From Acidobacteriota bacterium (lineage in GTDB: Bacteria > Acidobacteriota > Thermoanaerobaculia > Multivoradales > J023): 50,512 nucleotides of DNA. The translations under genes and the position numbers were made by a program. This document shows, piece after piece, positions 42,651-50,512 of this stretch (positions are counted from its first letter, which is position 1; every line of letters starts with the position of its first letter). Below the pieces are notes generated by a model. The model was not told the DNA's origin, ran no database searches, and was given only the letters and a program-made list of their open reading frames with translations. The stretch is taken from contig JAJCXQ010000616.1 in assembly GCA_029263355.1 (NCBI GenBank), positions 1-50,512 of the forward strand, read 5' to 3'.

Positions 42651-45089
42651 TCAATCGGTGTCCCGCAACGCCGCCGTCGGGTGGACGTGGCCGGCTCGCC
42701 GGGCAGGCAGGGCACAGGCGGCAAGGGCCGCGACCAGAATCGTAACGATCGCGACGAGCCAGGTCTCAGGGTCGTAGGCCTGGACTTGATAGAGCTGGCT
42801 GCTCAACAGGCGGACCCCGGCGGAGGAAAGAAGTAATCCCAGCGCCAGGCCGGTGGCGGTCAACAGCAGGCCGCGACGAAGAATGAGCCCCGCGATGTCC
42901 CCTGAACGTGCTCCGAGCGCTTGCCGGATTCCCATCTCGCGACGCTGGGAGGCCACCGTGAAACTGATCACGCTGTAGATTCCGACGACCCCGAGCACAA
43001 CCGCCAAGACGGCGAAACTCAACAGGAGGAGTGCTGCCAGACGCTGGGGGCCACGTTTCGAGGCCAGACGATCGTCCATCGTCCACAGTTCGTCGATTAA
43101 AAGACTGGGCTCGAGAGTCGTCATTTCCGCCTGCACCACATCCTGGAGGGTCGCCGGATCGATCGAGGTCCGGAGCACGGCCCAGCCCCATCCCTCCTGC
43201 GCTTGCGCCATCGGCTGATAGAACGTTGGTTCGGACGCCAGGTGAGGACCCTGATAGTGGGCACGGTCGACGATGCCGACAATTTCGCGGCCCGGGCTGT
43301 CGGTCGGGTCGGTCGCCAGTCGGATGCGAGCGCCGAGAGCTTCTGCGCTCTGCGGCCAGAAGGTCGCGACGAACTGCCGGTCCACGATCAGCACGGGTGG
43401 CGCGTCGACGAGATCGGTGGGTAGAAAGGCTCGGCCCCTCAGCAGCTTCACGCCGAGGGTTGCGAAGTAGCCGGGACTGACTTGGAACGCTTTGGCGGAG
43501 AGCTTCTCTTCAGCGGGGCGTCCGACGATATCGAAACTCGCCGACCAATAGGCAGCGATCGGTCGCGTCGTGGTCGCAGATTCGATCCCCGGCAAGCTCT
43601 CGAGACGCGCCAGCATCGCGTCGAAGAAAACGGCCTGCTCGGGCGCCGGAAAGCCTTCGTCCGGGAGGCTGAAGGAGAAGGTCAACAGGCTCTCGGGATT
43701 GAAACCGAGGTCGTCACTGACGAGCTGGTGAAAGCTTCGCACCGAAAGCAGGGCGCAGATCGAGAGCACCACGGCCAGCGCAATTTCCACCACAACAAGA
43801 CTCCGCTGCAAACGACCGCCGTTCCGGCTCATGGAGTCGCGGGCGCCCGTCGTGAGAGTCTCGGAGCCCGAGGCCGCGGCGCCCCTCAATGCGGGAGCGA
43901 GTCCGGCGGCGAGTCCGACGAAGAGGGTGACCGCGGTGGTGAACAGCAAGAGTCCGCCGTTGATCGTCAGCTCGCGGAAGGCGGGTAGTGAATCAATGTC
44001 GACCGCCCAGTGTAGCCCCCGGAGGGTTGCCCAGGCGACCCCTAGTCCACCTATCGCAGCGGCCAGAGCCAGCGCGACGCTCTCCACCAGCAACTGCTGG
44101 AGGATCCGCCACCGTGAGGCGCCAACCGCAGAGCGAATGGCGAGCTCCTGTGTGCGGCCGGCGCCGCGCACCAACAACAGATTGGCGACGTTGACGCAGG
44201 CGATCATCAGCACGCCCAAGACGGCAGCGGCCAAAGCCCACACCCTCGGTCGCAGTTGGCCAAAAGATCGTTCCAGCACCGACCGCAAGGAGACGCCACG
44301 CCCGGTGTGGGTGTCGGGATGTTCATCGGCCAACTCACGGGCGAGACGCTCCAGGTCGGCTCGGGCGGTGGCGAGGTTGGCCCCGTCGGCGAGCCGCCCG
44401 GTCACCGAGATCCCCGGATGGGTCTCATAGCTCCAGCCCCAGTCCTCGTCAGCCATCTGGCCGAGGGGCAGCCATAAGGCAAGGCTACGAAAGTCCCCCG
44501 GGTACAGCACGTCCGGTTTCATGACGCCGATGACCTCGAAGGATTTGTTGTCGATCTCCAACACCTCACCGAGCACACTTTCACGGCCGCCGAATCGTTG
44601 CTGCCAGAACGGGTAGCTCAAACAGACCACCGGCCTGGCGCCGAAGCGATCTTCCTCCGGGGTGAAGGTGCGACCGATCAATGGCTCGGTGCCCAGCATG
44701 GTGAAGAGGTTCGCGGACGCACCTACCCCGATTACCGGCGTCGGTCGACCGTCGAGTCGCAGGCTGTGGCGAGCGAGGCGGTGCGCTGCGATCGATTCGA
44801 AGGCTCGGCTCCTCTCTTGCCAGGCTCGAAACTCGCGGTAGGCGACCCAGGTGGTGGGGGTGGTCGCAAAGCTGCCCCGCAAAGCGATCAGCTCGCTGGC
44901 GTTCTCATAGGGCAGAGGGTCCAAGAGAATCACCTCGACCACCGAGGCGATAGCGGTGTTGACGCCGATGCCAAGAGCCAGGGTCAACAGGATCACCGCA
45001 GTGAACACGGGCTGCTTGCGAAGCAAACGCCAGCCGAAACGGAGGTCTGTTGCGAAAGGGTTGATATTTGGGCTCATCTCGAGTCCCAT
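42651..45089 (-). CDS. second ADOP-family permease
   Basis: An 812-residue duplicated FtsX/MacB permease of the same family as the one at 34684, sharing the layout and marks (FTAVILLTLALGIGVNTAI at the N-terminus, ALPARRAGHVHPTAALR at the end) but clearly divergent. The frame opens at ATG 45089; ATG 45077 gives the shorter form and fits better if the -24/-12 promoter at 45095-45110 is used, leaving a near-leaderless transcript. It is the last gene of the kinase/activator/permease set on the minus strand. Substrate unknown. Confidence 0.92.
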   Translation of the reverse strand: MGLEMSPNINPFATDLRFGWRLLRKQPVFTAVILLTLALGIGVNTAIASVVEVILLDPLPYENASELIALRGSFATTPTTWVAYREFRAWQERSRAFESIAAHRLARHSLRLDGRPTPVIGVGASANLFTMLGTEPLIGRTFTPEEDRFGARPVVCLSYPFWQQRFGGRESVLGEVLEIDNKSFEVIGVMKPDVLYPGDFRSLALWLPLGQMADEDWGWSYETHPGISVTGRLADGANLATARADLERLARELADEHPDTHTGRGVSLRSVLERSFGQLRPRVWALAAAVLGVLMIACVNVANLLLVRGAGRTQELAIRSAVGASRWRILQQLLVESVALALAAAIGGLGVAWATLRGLHWAVDIDSLPAFRELTINGGLLLFTTAVTLFVGLAAGLAPALRGAAASGSETLTTGARDSMSRNGGRLQRSLVVVEIALAVVLSICALLSVRSFHQLVSDDLGFNPESLLTFSFSLPDEGFPAPEQAVFFDAMLARLESLPGIESATTTRPIAAYWSASFDIVGRPAEEKLSAKAFQVSPGYFATLGVKLLRGRAFLPTDLVDAPPVLIVDRQFVATFWPQSAEALGARIRLATDPTDSPGREIVGIVDRAHYQGPHLASEPTFYQPMAQAQEGWGWAVLRTSIDPATLQDVVQAEMTTLEPSLLIDELWTMDDRLASKRGPQRLAALLLLSFAVLAVVLGVVGIYSVISFTVASQRREMGIRQALGARSGDIAGLILRRGLLLTATGLALGLLLSSAGVRLLSSQLYQVQAYDPETWLVAIVTILVAALAACALPARRAGHVHPTAALRDTD

Positions 45090-45094
45090 TCAAC

Positions 45095-45110
45095 AGCAGG
45101 AACCGTGCCA
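45095..45110 (-). promoter_or_regulatory. candidate sigma-54 (-24/-12) promoter before the second ADOP gene
   Basis: On the minus strand TGGCACGGTTCCTGCT matches the consensus TGGCACGNNNNTTGCW at all informative positions but one (C for the first T of TTGC), with exact GG-to-GC spacing. It lies just upstream of the permease ORF and just downstream of a sigma-54 activator gene. The expected start would fall around 45085, between the two candidate ATGs. Confidence 0.5.
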
Positions 45111-45175
45111 TGGGCCGAGGATGCGTGCCCTGGCGGCGGGGACACGGGGCCGTAAGCAGAGACACGGGGCCGCAG

Positions 45176-47137
45176 TCACCCTTGGTTCGGTTTGATTCCG
45201 AGGCGTTTCAATTTCTTGCCGAGGCCGTTACGGCTGATATTCAATAGCCGAGCGGCCTCGGCTCGATTGCCACCGGTGCGGCGGAGCGCCTCTAGAACGA
45301 GCACCGTCTCGAGCTCCAGAATCCTCGCGTCGAGACTCAAGGGGTCGAGGGGTATCGTCGGCGGAGCACTGGCCAGCATCGCGATTCCGCTCACCGCGTT
45401 GGACTCGATGGCTCGCCCGTCCGGGCATTGGTAGACCAGCCCGCGGACCACATGCTCGAGCTCCCGCACGTTGCCGGGCCAGGGGTGGGACGCCAACCGA
45501 CGCATCGCCCCCACGGTCAACCCACGGATGCGCTTTTGCGCCTCCTCCGAAAAACGGTGGAGGAAATGCTCGACGAGCGCCGGGATGTCTTCGCGACACT
45601 GGCGAAGCGGCGGTACATCGAGCACAAATCCAGACAAGCGGTAGTAGAGGTCGCGGCGGAAGAGCCCGGATTCGATCTTCTCGGCCAGGTCCGCATTGGT
45701 GGCGGCGAAAACTCGCACATCCACGGCTTTGGGTGCTTCGCCAACCGGATGGATCTCTTTCTCTTGCAAGGCCCGCAGCAGCTTGGCTTGCAGCGGCGCC
45801 GCCAACTCACCGATCTCATCGAGCAGGAGCGTGCCGCCGTCTGCGAGTTGGAATTTCCCGGGTCGCCGGCGGACGCCGGTGGCCACCCCGCTGGCGATCC
45901 CGAAAAGCTCGGCTTCCAGCAGCTCCGCGGGAATGGCGGCACAGTTGAGCGCGACAAAAGGAGCTGCGCGACGATCACAAGAATCATGGAGAATGCGCGC
46001 GATGCGCTCCTTGCCGACCCCGGTCTCGCCGAGGATCAGGGTCGGCAGATCGCCGCGCAGCAGCCGCCGCATCTGGCCGTAGAGATGTTGCATCGGCGGG
46101 GCGCGGAGCGGTCGATACCCGGCCGGAAACACCAAATCTGAATCCACCGCCCCAAGCATCGATACGGCTTCGTCTCGCGTCCTCGGATGGGTCGAGTCGA
46201 TGAGGCGGAGCAGCGTCCGCAACAAGGGGGTGCTGGCAGGTTGCTGCTCGGTTTCACCCCAACACAGAAGGCCGCGAATGGCACAGTCTTTAATGGCAAA
46301 GCCTTTGGCGCTCGCTCCCCGGACCTTGGGGCGATTGACCTGTGCCGGGCTCGCCATTGCCAGGCCCATGAGTGCCAAGCTCAGTGGAGGTTGGGTCGCG
46401 AAGAAGGCGACTTTGGGAACGACGGTGTTTGTGGAGACCACGGTGCTTGTGGAAACGTCTAGGTCTTCGACCCAGAGCTCGACAACGGTCTCGTAGCTCG
46501 GGACCTCGTGAAGCGACGCGACACTCGCCACCAGGGTCGGCTCAGAGTCCGGCAGCCAGTCGACGACGCAGGCGCCGGCGAGGCCGAGGCCCTTCACGAT
46601 CACATCCAATGCATCTGCCAAGCTCCGACGCCCGGGTGCGGTCAGCCGTTCGACGAACGCATCGATCAGCGGCAGCCAGGTCTCGGAGCCGGCGATGTCC
46701 TCGGTCGGCAGGACCCGGCTGGTGCGATCTGGAGTCGCCGTTGAGGGTTGGCGGGTGAAACCTGGCGGGCCGTCGACGACCACCGCCAACTCCCGATCTT
46801 CGCTGTCGACCGCTTCGACGCGCAGGCTGACCGGGCCGAAGCGGATCTCCGCGCCCGTGGGAACCACCGCCCGATCCACCCGGACACCGTCGATGAACGT
46901 CCCGTTGCGACTGCCGCGATCCTCGACGACCAAGCCATCCGGTCGAGCGATCAGCAGGGCGTGCTGCCGAGAGACTCCGGGGACCGGGAGCCGCACCTCG
47001 CTGGTCGAAGAGGTCCCTACCCGATGCTCGCCGATGTCGAGATCAAAGACGACCTCGGACTCGGCGATCGAGCCATGGATTCGCAGGTGATGGGTGCAAA
47101 CGCCTGCGCGGGAGGTCGCGTCACCAGGTTCGTACAT
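45176..47137 (-). CDS. FHA-domain sigma-54-dependent transcriptional activator
   Basis: A 653-residue enhancer-binding protein. Order: an N-terminal FHA domain (about 20-105; GVSRQHALL and EDRGSRNGTFIDG) that binds phosphothreonine; a GAF-like middle region (about 150-330); a sigma-54 AAA+ domain (about 355-570; Walker A ILGETGVGK, Walker B GGTLLLDEIGEL); and a Fis-type helix-turn-helix at the end (ALRRTGGNRAEAARLL). The sigma-54-contact loop reads GVATGV instead of GAFTGA. It follows the kinase gene by 64 bp on the same strand, so kinase phosphorylation read by the FHA domain is the likely switch. Confidence 0.93.
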   Translation of the reverse strand: MYEPGDATSRAGVCTHHLRIHGSIAESEVVFDLDIGEHRVGTSSTSEVRLPVPGVSRQHALLIARPDGLVVEDRGSRNGTFIDGVRVDRAVVPTGAEIRFGPVSLRVEAVDSEDRELAVVVDGPPGFTRQPSTATPDRTSRVLPTEDIAGSETWLPLIDAFVERLTAPGRRSLADALDVIVKGLGLAGACVVDWLPDSEPTLVASVASLHEVPSYETVVELWVEDLDVSTSTVVSTNTVVPKVAFFATQPPLSLALMGLAMASPAQVNRPKVRGASAKGFAIKDCAIRGLLCWGETEQQPASTPLLRTLLRLIDSTHPRTRDEAVSMLGAVDSDLVFPAGYRPLRAPPMQHLYGQMRRLLRGDLPTLILGETGVGKERIARILHDSCDRRAAPFVALNCAAIPAELLEAELFGIASGVATGVRRRPGKFQLADGGTLLLDEIGELAAPLQAKLLRALQEKEIHPVGEAPKAVDVRVFAATNADLAEKIESGLFRRDLYYRLSGFVLDVPPLRQCREDIPALVEHFLHRFSEEAQKRIRGLTVGAMRRLASHPWPGNVRELEHVVRGLVYQCPDGRAIESNAVSGIAMLASAPPTIPLDPLSLDARILELETVLVLEALRRTGGNRAEAARLLNISRNGLGKKLKRLGIKPNQG

Positions 47138-47201
47138 TCCGCAGACATGTTAGCGTCTACTGGCAGGCCACGCCTCGCGGCAACCCGCGAGGATTCTCGA
47201 T

Positions 47202-49496
47202 TTACTCTGCCTGTTGGCTCAAGTGAAGGCGGCTGTCGATCTCGGCCATCAAGGCGATGAATCGGGGATGTTCGGCGAGAGACGCGAAGGCCGAGCTTCT
47301 ACGGTTCAGCAGGAGAAGTTCCGCTCGTTCATTGCGAGCTTTTTCGAGAAAGGCCAAAGCCTCCGGAATTTGGCCACAGCCGGCATAAGCCCGAGCGAGC
47401 ACGACCGCAGAGAGCCAGTGTTTCTTGGCGTAGTGCTCCAGATTCGCCCGGTTCGTACACCAGAACGCTCGGATATCCTCGGTCTCCGCCGCCTGACGGT
47501 AAGCCGCCAGGTTCCCAGCGTCGTCAATTGCAACGGCTTCGAGGTTCGCGGCGATTGCTTCCGCGTTTTGGCCCAAGGCGAAGAGTGATTCCGCCCGGGC
47601 CATATGGAGCCAACCGACATTCGAGCTCGAGGCGAGGGCTTGTCGAAATTGCTCGAGGGCTTCTGTGTAGCGACCCGCGGCATGCAGTCGCTGTCCGCGG
47701 ATGCCGCGCACCAGATAGTGCTCGGGTTGCAGTCTCGAGGCTGTCTCAGCCTCGACCAGGGCCTCTTCGTGACGACCCTGGAACGACAGCAGCTCAGCGT
47801 ACCAGAGGTGCGCCGGAGCGTATCCGGGGGCCCGGCGTATCGCCTCTTGATAGGCAGCCTCAGCTGCCGGCCCGTCCCAGTCGGCGTTGAGCGCGATCAG
47901 GCCCTGGGTGGCGTAGGCTTCGGCAAGATTGGGATCCAGCTCGAACGAACGCCTAAGGGCTTCGCGAGCCTTGGGGAGCGATTTCTCCGGCGGACTCTTG
48001 TGCACATAGGCGTCGGCGAGACCGGCATACGCGGGGGCGTAGGTCGGATCCTCGGCCACCGCCGCCTCGAAGTAGCTGAGACTCTTGTCCCGCCCAGCGG
48101 GGGTCCACTGCCACCAGTAGAACCGCCCTTGGCGAGTGAGTTGCTCCGCCGTGACCGGTGCGCGAAAAGATGCGATGGCATCCATGGAATCGATGGCATC
48201 CTGGCCGGCGTCGGATCGCTCCGCGGTTGGTCGTGGAGAGCTCGAGAACCAAACTAGGCCAAGAACCAGCAGAAAACCAGGAACAACAAGTGCGCGCGCG
48301 ACTCGGTGGCCGATAGAGGGAGCTATCGCACCCGTTGGCTCGCGTCGGGGCGCACGAAGACCCGGCTCGGACAGATCTGGCGTCCCCGGTTCGTCCTGGC
48401 GCGGCGATGTCGAGCTGACGCGCACGGGAGCGTCGCTCTGGGTCAGCGCCGCAAAAACCTCCGGGGCGCTAGCGAAGCGACCCTGAGGATCGTGGTCCAG
48501 GCATCTCGAAACGACGCATTCCCAGACCGGATCAAGCCCGGAGCGCGGAGCTGGCGGCGGATTGGACCCAGGGTCTGGCGCCAGGCGCAGCTTCTTTTGA
48601 TCCTGCCCTGACGCGAGCGGTACAACGCCGGTGATCATTTCGTGAATCACGACGCCGAGCGCATAAATGTCGGCGGCCACCGTGGGCTCGGCGCCTTTCA
48701 GAAGCTCCGGTGCAGCATAGGCTCGGGTGCCGACGAAAGATGCAGACCGCACTGTTGGTGCGAGAGATCGAGACTCGGCGCCAGCGGAGACGGCGAGGCC
48801 AAAGTCTGTCACGACTACACGGATCTGGCTGCCGCCAGAAGTGGCACGGGTCTGGCTGCCGCCAGAAGTGGCACGGGGCTGCCTGCCATCGGTAGCCAAC
48901 ATAACGTCGCTAGAAACCAAAATGACGTTACCGCTTTTCAAGTCACGGTGGACAATCCGGGCGCGATGGGCAGCATCGAGAGCCTCGGTGATTTGACCGA
49001 TGAGAGGAAGGGCTTCCTCGGGGGTCAAGCTGCCTCGTGTCAAGCGTCGGGACAACGTCTCGCCGACAAGTAACTCCATCGTCAAGACCAGGGTTACCTT
49101 GCCGGCCCGGCCCCACTCGGCGTGGGTGCCGGCTCGGTGAGCAAAAAGGTCGAAGATCCGGCACACATTGGGATGGGTCACCTGCCTCGCCAGTTGCACC
49201 TCACGCTTGAAACGCCGTATCGCTCTTTCATCCCTGGCGATGGCCGGGTGGATGACTTTCAGCGCAATCGCGCCGCCAAGATCGAGGTCTTCGGCAGCGA
49301 ACACCTGCCCCATTCCACCATGGCCCAGAAATCGGGTGATGCGGAATCGATCAGCGACAATCTCATCCGGCAGAAAGGCCAACAGCGGCCACGACGCGGA
49401 AGTAGACCCCGGCTCCGGGGGAGGTTGCTCGATGTCGGCAGTGCAAAAGGCGGTTTCGGAGAGACTGCTTGCTGGGTCCGTTGCGGAGTCCACCAT
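47202..49496 (-). CDS. Ser/Thr protein kinase with C-terminal TPR repeats
   Basis: A 764-residue bacterial Hanks-type kinase. Motifs in order are the glycine loop GHGGMGQVF (about 58-66), ALK with the ATP lysine, catalytic loop IVHRDLKSGN, DFG (VTDFGLA) and APE (GTRAYAAPELL). The tract between the catalytic loop and DFG is stretched by a 27-bp tandem duplication. A membrane helix (about 405-425, VVPGFLLVLGLVWFSS) precedes TPR repeats (about 450-740). It is divergent from the right-edge operon and heads the set with the FHA activator and ADOP permease. The ATG has a weak ribosome-binding site. Confidence 0.94.
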   Translation of the reverse strand: MVDSATDPASSLSETAFCTADIEQPPPEPGSTSASWPLLAFLPDEIVADRFRITRFLGHGGMGQVFAAEDLDLGGAIALKVIHPAIARDERAIRRFKREVQLARQVTHPNVCRIFDLFAHRAGTHAEWGRAGKVTLVLTMELLVGETLSRRLTRGSLTPEEALPLIGQITEALDAAHRARIVHRDLKSGNVILVSSDVMLATDGRQPRATSGGSQTRATSGGSQIRVVVTDFGLAVSAGAESRSLAPTVRSASFVGTRAYAAPELLKGAEPTVAADIYALGVVIHEMITGVVPLASGQDQKKLRLAPDPGSNPPPAPRSGLDPVWECVVSRCLDHDPQGRFASAPEVFAALTQSDAPVRVSSTSPRQDEPGTPDLSEPGLRAPRREPTGAIAPSIGHRVARALVVPGFLLVLGLVWFSSSPRPTAERSDAGQDAIDSMDAIASFRAPVTAEQLTRQGRFYWWQWTPAGRDKSLSYFEAAVAEDPTYAPAYAGLADAYVHKSPPEKSLPKAREALRRSFELDPNLAEAYATQGLIALNADWDGPAAEAAYQEAIRRAPGYAPAHLWYAELLSFQGRHEEALVEAETASRLQPEHYLVRGIRGQRLHAAGRYTEALEQFRQALASSSNVGWLHMARAESLFALGQNAEAIAANLEAVAIDDAGNLAAYRQAAETEDIRAFWCTNRANLEHYAKKHWLSAVVLARAYAGCGQIPEALAFLEKARNERAELLLLNRRSSAFASLAEHPRFIALMAEIDSRLHLSQQAE
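48824..48877 (-). repeat. 27-bp tandem duplication in the kinase gene
   Basis: The units 48824-48850 and 48851-48877 are identical 27-mers that add nine residues (ATSGGSQTR repeated as ATSGGSQIR at its edge) between the HRDLKSGN loop and DFG. They keep the reading frame. Confidence 0.92.
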
Positions 49497-49788
49497 GACT
49501 TGTCAAAAGTTAACACGAGTCCTCGGGCAGGCATCAACCTCGGGTGCATCTGGTGCCAGCGGGGTTGTCGATTCACGGTTCGGAGTGACGAGCGACTGAA
49601 TCGCTGACCACCTGGTGTGCACCCGGCGCCAACTGGGTTGTCGCTTGATGGCTCGAGGCAGAGATGGGTGGCACACATTGAGCCACTTCGTTTGCCGGCT
49701 CGAGTGCAGGAACGATCTGGTATTCAAATTGCTTTTGGATAGGGCTGACCGGAACTGCTGATTGGACCACAACACAAAGGAGATCGAA

Positions 49789-49935
49789 ATGAAAAGTTCC
49801 AAGAAAGTGAAGAACGTTGTTTTGGGTGGTTATCTTCTAGTCGCTGCGTTGCTGATTGTCATCTTGACAGAGAGCGCGCCCAGTTACGCCAACGGAAGAC
49901 CCGCCGGCGTTGAAGGGACACCCTCCGTCAAGTGA
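49789..49935 (+). CDS. small exported peptide, 48 residues
   Basis: A short gene with a strong AAAGGAGATCGAA ribosome-binding site before ATG 49789. The product has a basic start (MKSSKKVKN), a hydrophobic helix (VVLGGYLLVAALLIVILTES) and a possible signal-peptidase site SYA before NGRPAGVEG; the mature part would be about 14 residues. The TGA overlaps the GTG of the next gene (GTGA). It is not recognised. It may be a secreted peptide or a small membrane subunit of its neighbour. Confidence 0.8.
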   Translation: MKSSKKVKNVVLGGYLLVAALLIVILTESAPSYANGRPAGVEGTPSVK

Positions 49936-50512
49936 GGCTGACCGGTCAGAATCCCGGGACGCGGCTGATCGATCGATGGATCTGCGCAGCTCTTGTTTCC
50001 CTGCTCGGTGTTTTGATCGTCCCGAACCTCTTTCTTGACGCCAGCCTGGATCCCAGGCTGGCGAATGCCCTCTTGTCTCTGTTGGGCCTGGCAATGGTGT
50101 TCAGGCTCAGCTGGGTTCGCGGGAGGTCAGGAGGTTCGCCAACCGGCGGCGCGCCGCCGGTTGCCGCGCCACTCACCATTCTGCTGGCATTGTTGTTCAT
50201 CGGTGCTGGCTGGAACTACTTCGTCAACACGAGGTTCAACTACGGCGCCTTTGTCCACACCCACGATGCTGGCCACTATTACCTGGGGAGTCGCTACTTC
50301 GACGAGCTCGGTTATTTCGGGCTTTATGAAAACCTGGCGCGGGTTCTCGTCCAATCGGGAGCTACGGAGAAAGCTCCCGAACAGGTCCGCGATCTGCGCA
50401 CCAACGAGTTGAAGCCCTGGTCGGAGACGCTCTCCTCCGCCGATGCCTCGGCGACCCGCTTCGACGACAATCGTTGGCGGCAATTCCAAGCCGATGCCGA
50501 AATGATTCTGGA
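49932..50512 (+). CDS. large membrane protein, N-terminal part (runs off the right edge)
   Basis: 193 residues are visible, open to the edge, starting at GTG 49932 within the previous stop. There are three membrane helices (about 16-35, 42-58 and 80-96), then a soluble region with THDAGHYYLGSRYFDELGY. That phrase resembles a hypothetical membrane-protein family I recall from myxobacteria and acidobacteria, but I cannot name its function. It could be glycosyltransferase-like; the rest of the sequence would decide. Confidence 0.75.
   Translation, partial: MRLTGQNPGTRLIDRWICAALVSLLGVLIVPNLFLDASLDPRLANALLSLLGLAMVFRLSWVRGRSGGSPTGGAPPVAAPLTILLALLFIGAGWNYFVNTRFNYGAFVHTHDAGHYYLGSRYFDELGYFGLYENLARVLVQSGATEKAPEQVRDLRTNELKPWSETLSSADASATRFDDNRWRQFQADAEMIL

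Noticed and set aside
48842..48886. TGGCACG-type sigma-54 promoter matches on the plus strand inside the kinase gene
   Set aside because: They are products of the 27-bp coding duplication, imperfect at the -12 part, and point to no downstream plus-strand gene nearby.
49550..49660. Weak direct repeat around GGTTGTCG in the divergent region between kinase and small peptide
   Set aside because: Only about two-thirds identity over 25 bp; not distinguishable from chance.

Overview
The window looks like a chromosomal piece of a high-GC, Gram-negative bacterium, most likely an Acidobacteriota (possibly Thermoanaerobaculia-like). I infer this from two long duplicated-FtsX permeases of the acidobacterial ADOP type, a TPR-tailed Ser/Thr kinase next to an FHA-type sigma-54 activator, secreted proteins ending in an IFADGFESGD motif, and general gene style. 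There is no rRNA, tRNA, CRISPR array or intact insertion sequence.

Layout. 1-1764 (minus): a partial spermidine-synthase-like protein and a TPR lipoprotein. 2040-7404 (plus): a tight Bat/MoxR operon (MoxR ATPase, DUF58 protein, small membrane protein, BatA-like VWA protein, and a BatB-like VWA protein fused to a TPR/Gly-rich BatC-like part). 7462-14779: a DUF819 membrane protein, a small membrane protein, a secreted protein, a secreted M14 carboxypeptidase, a protein with an IPTL-like C-terminal sorting tail, and a small TPR protein. 14792-21220 (minus): a multidrug efflux operon (TetR, periplasmic adaptor, and an RND permease fused in frame to a TolC-like outer-membrane factor), with two copies of a candidate TetR operator. 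21442-24476: a STAND/AAA ATPase with TPR-like repeats, tail-to-tail with an AraC-family regulator.

The centrepiece is 25072-38442 (plus): a RiPP cluster of the thiazole/oxazole-modified microcin (TOMM) class. Its order is secreted beta-helix protein; gluconate-dehydrogenase-like small subunit and GMC flavoprotein; an M16 protease pair (one catalytic, one lacking the zinc motif); a 44-residue precursor with a six-cysteine, Ser/Thr-free core; a hairpin terminator/attenuator; a RRE/E1-like leader-binding cyclodehydratase partner; a YcaO cyclodehydratase; a SagB-type azoline dehydrogenase; an ADOP permease; and two secreted proteins. The expected flow is recognition of the leader by the RRE protein, YcaO cyclisation of cysteines to thiazolines, SagB oxidation to thiazoles, leader removal by the M16 pair, and export. 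The role of the GMC pair is unknown. A 115-bp stretch of the upstream ATPase gene recurs at 97% identity just after the cluster, so the whole 14.8-kb unit is bracketed by direct repeats.

39047-42650 holds hypothetical membrane proteins, a secreted alpha/beta hydrolase, and a toxin-antitoxin pair whose toxin is frameshifted. 42651-49496 (minus) is a Ser/Thr kinase, FHA/sigma-54 activator and ADOP permease set, with a good -24/-12 promoter match before the permease. At the right edge a 48-residue exported peptide is coupled to a large, truncated membrane protein.
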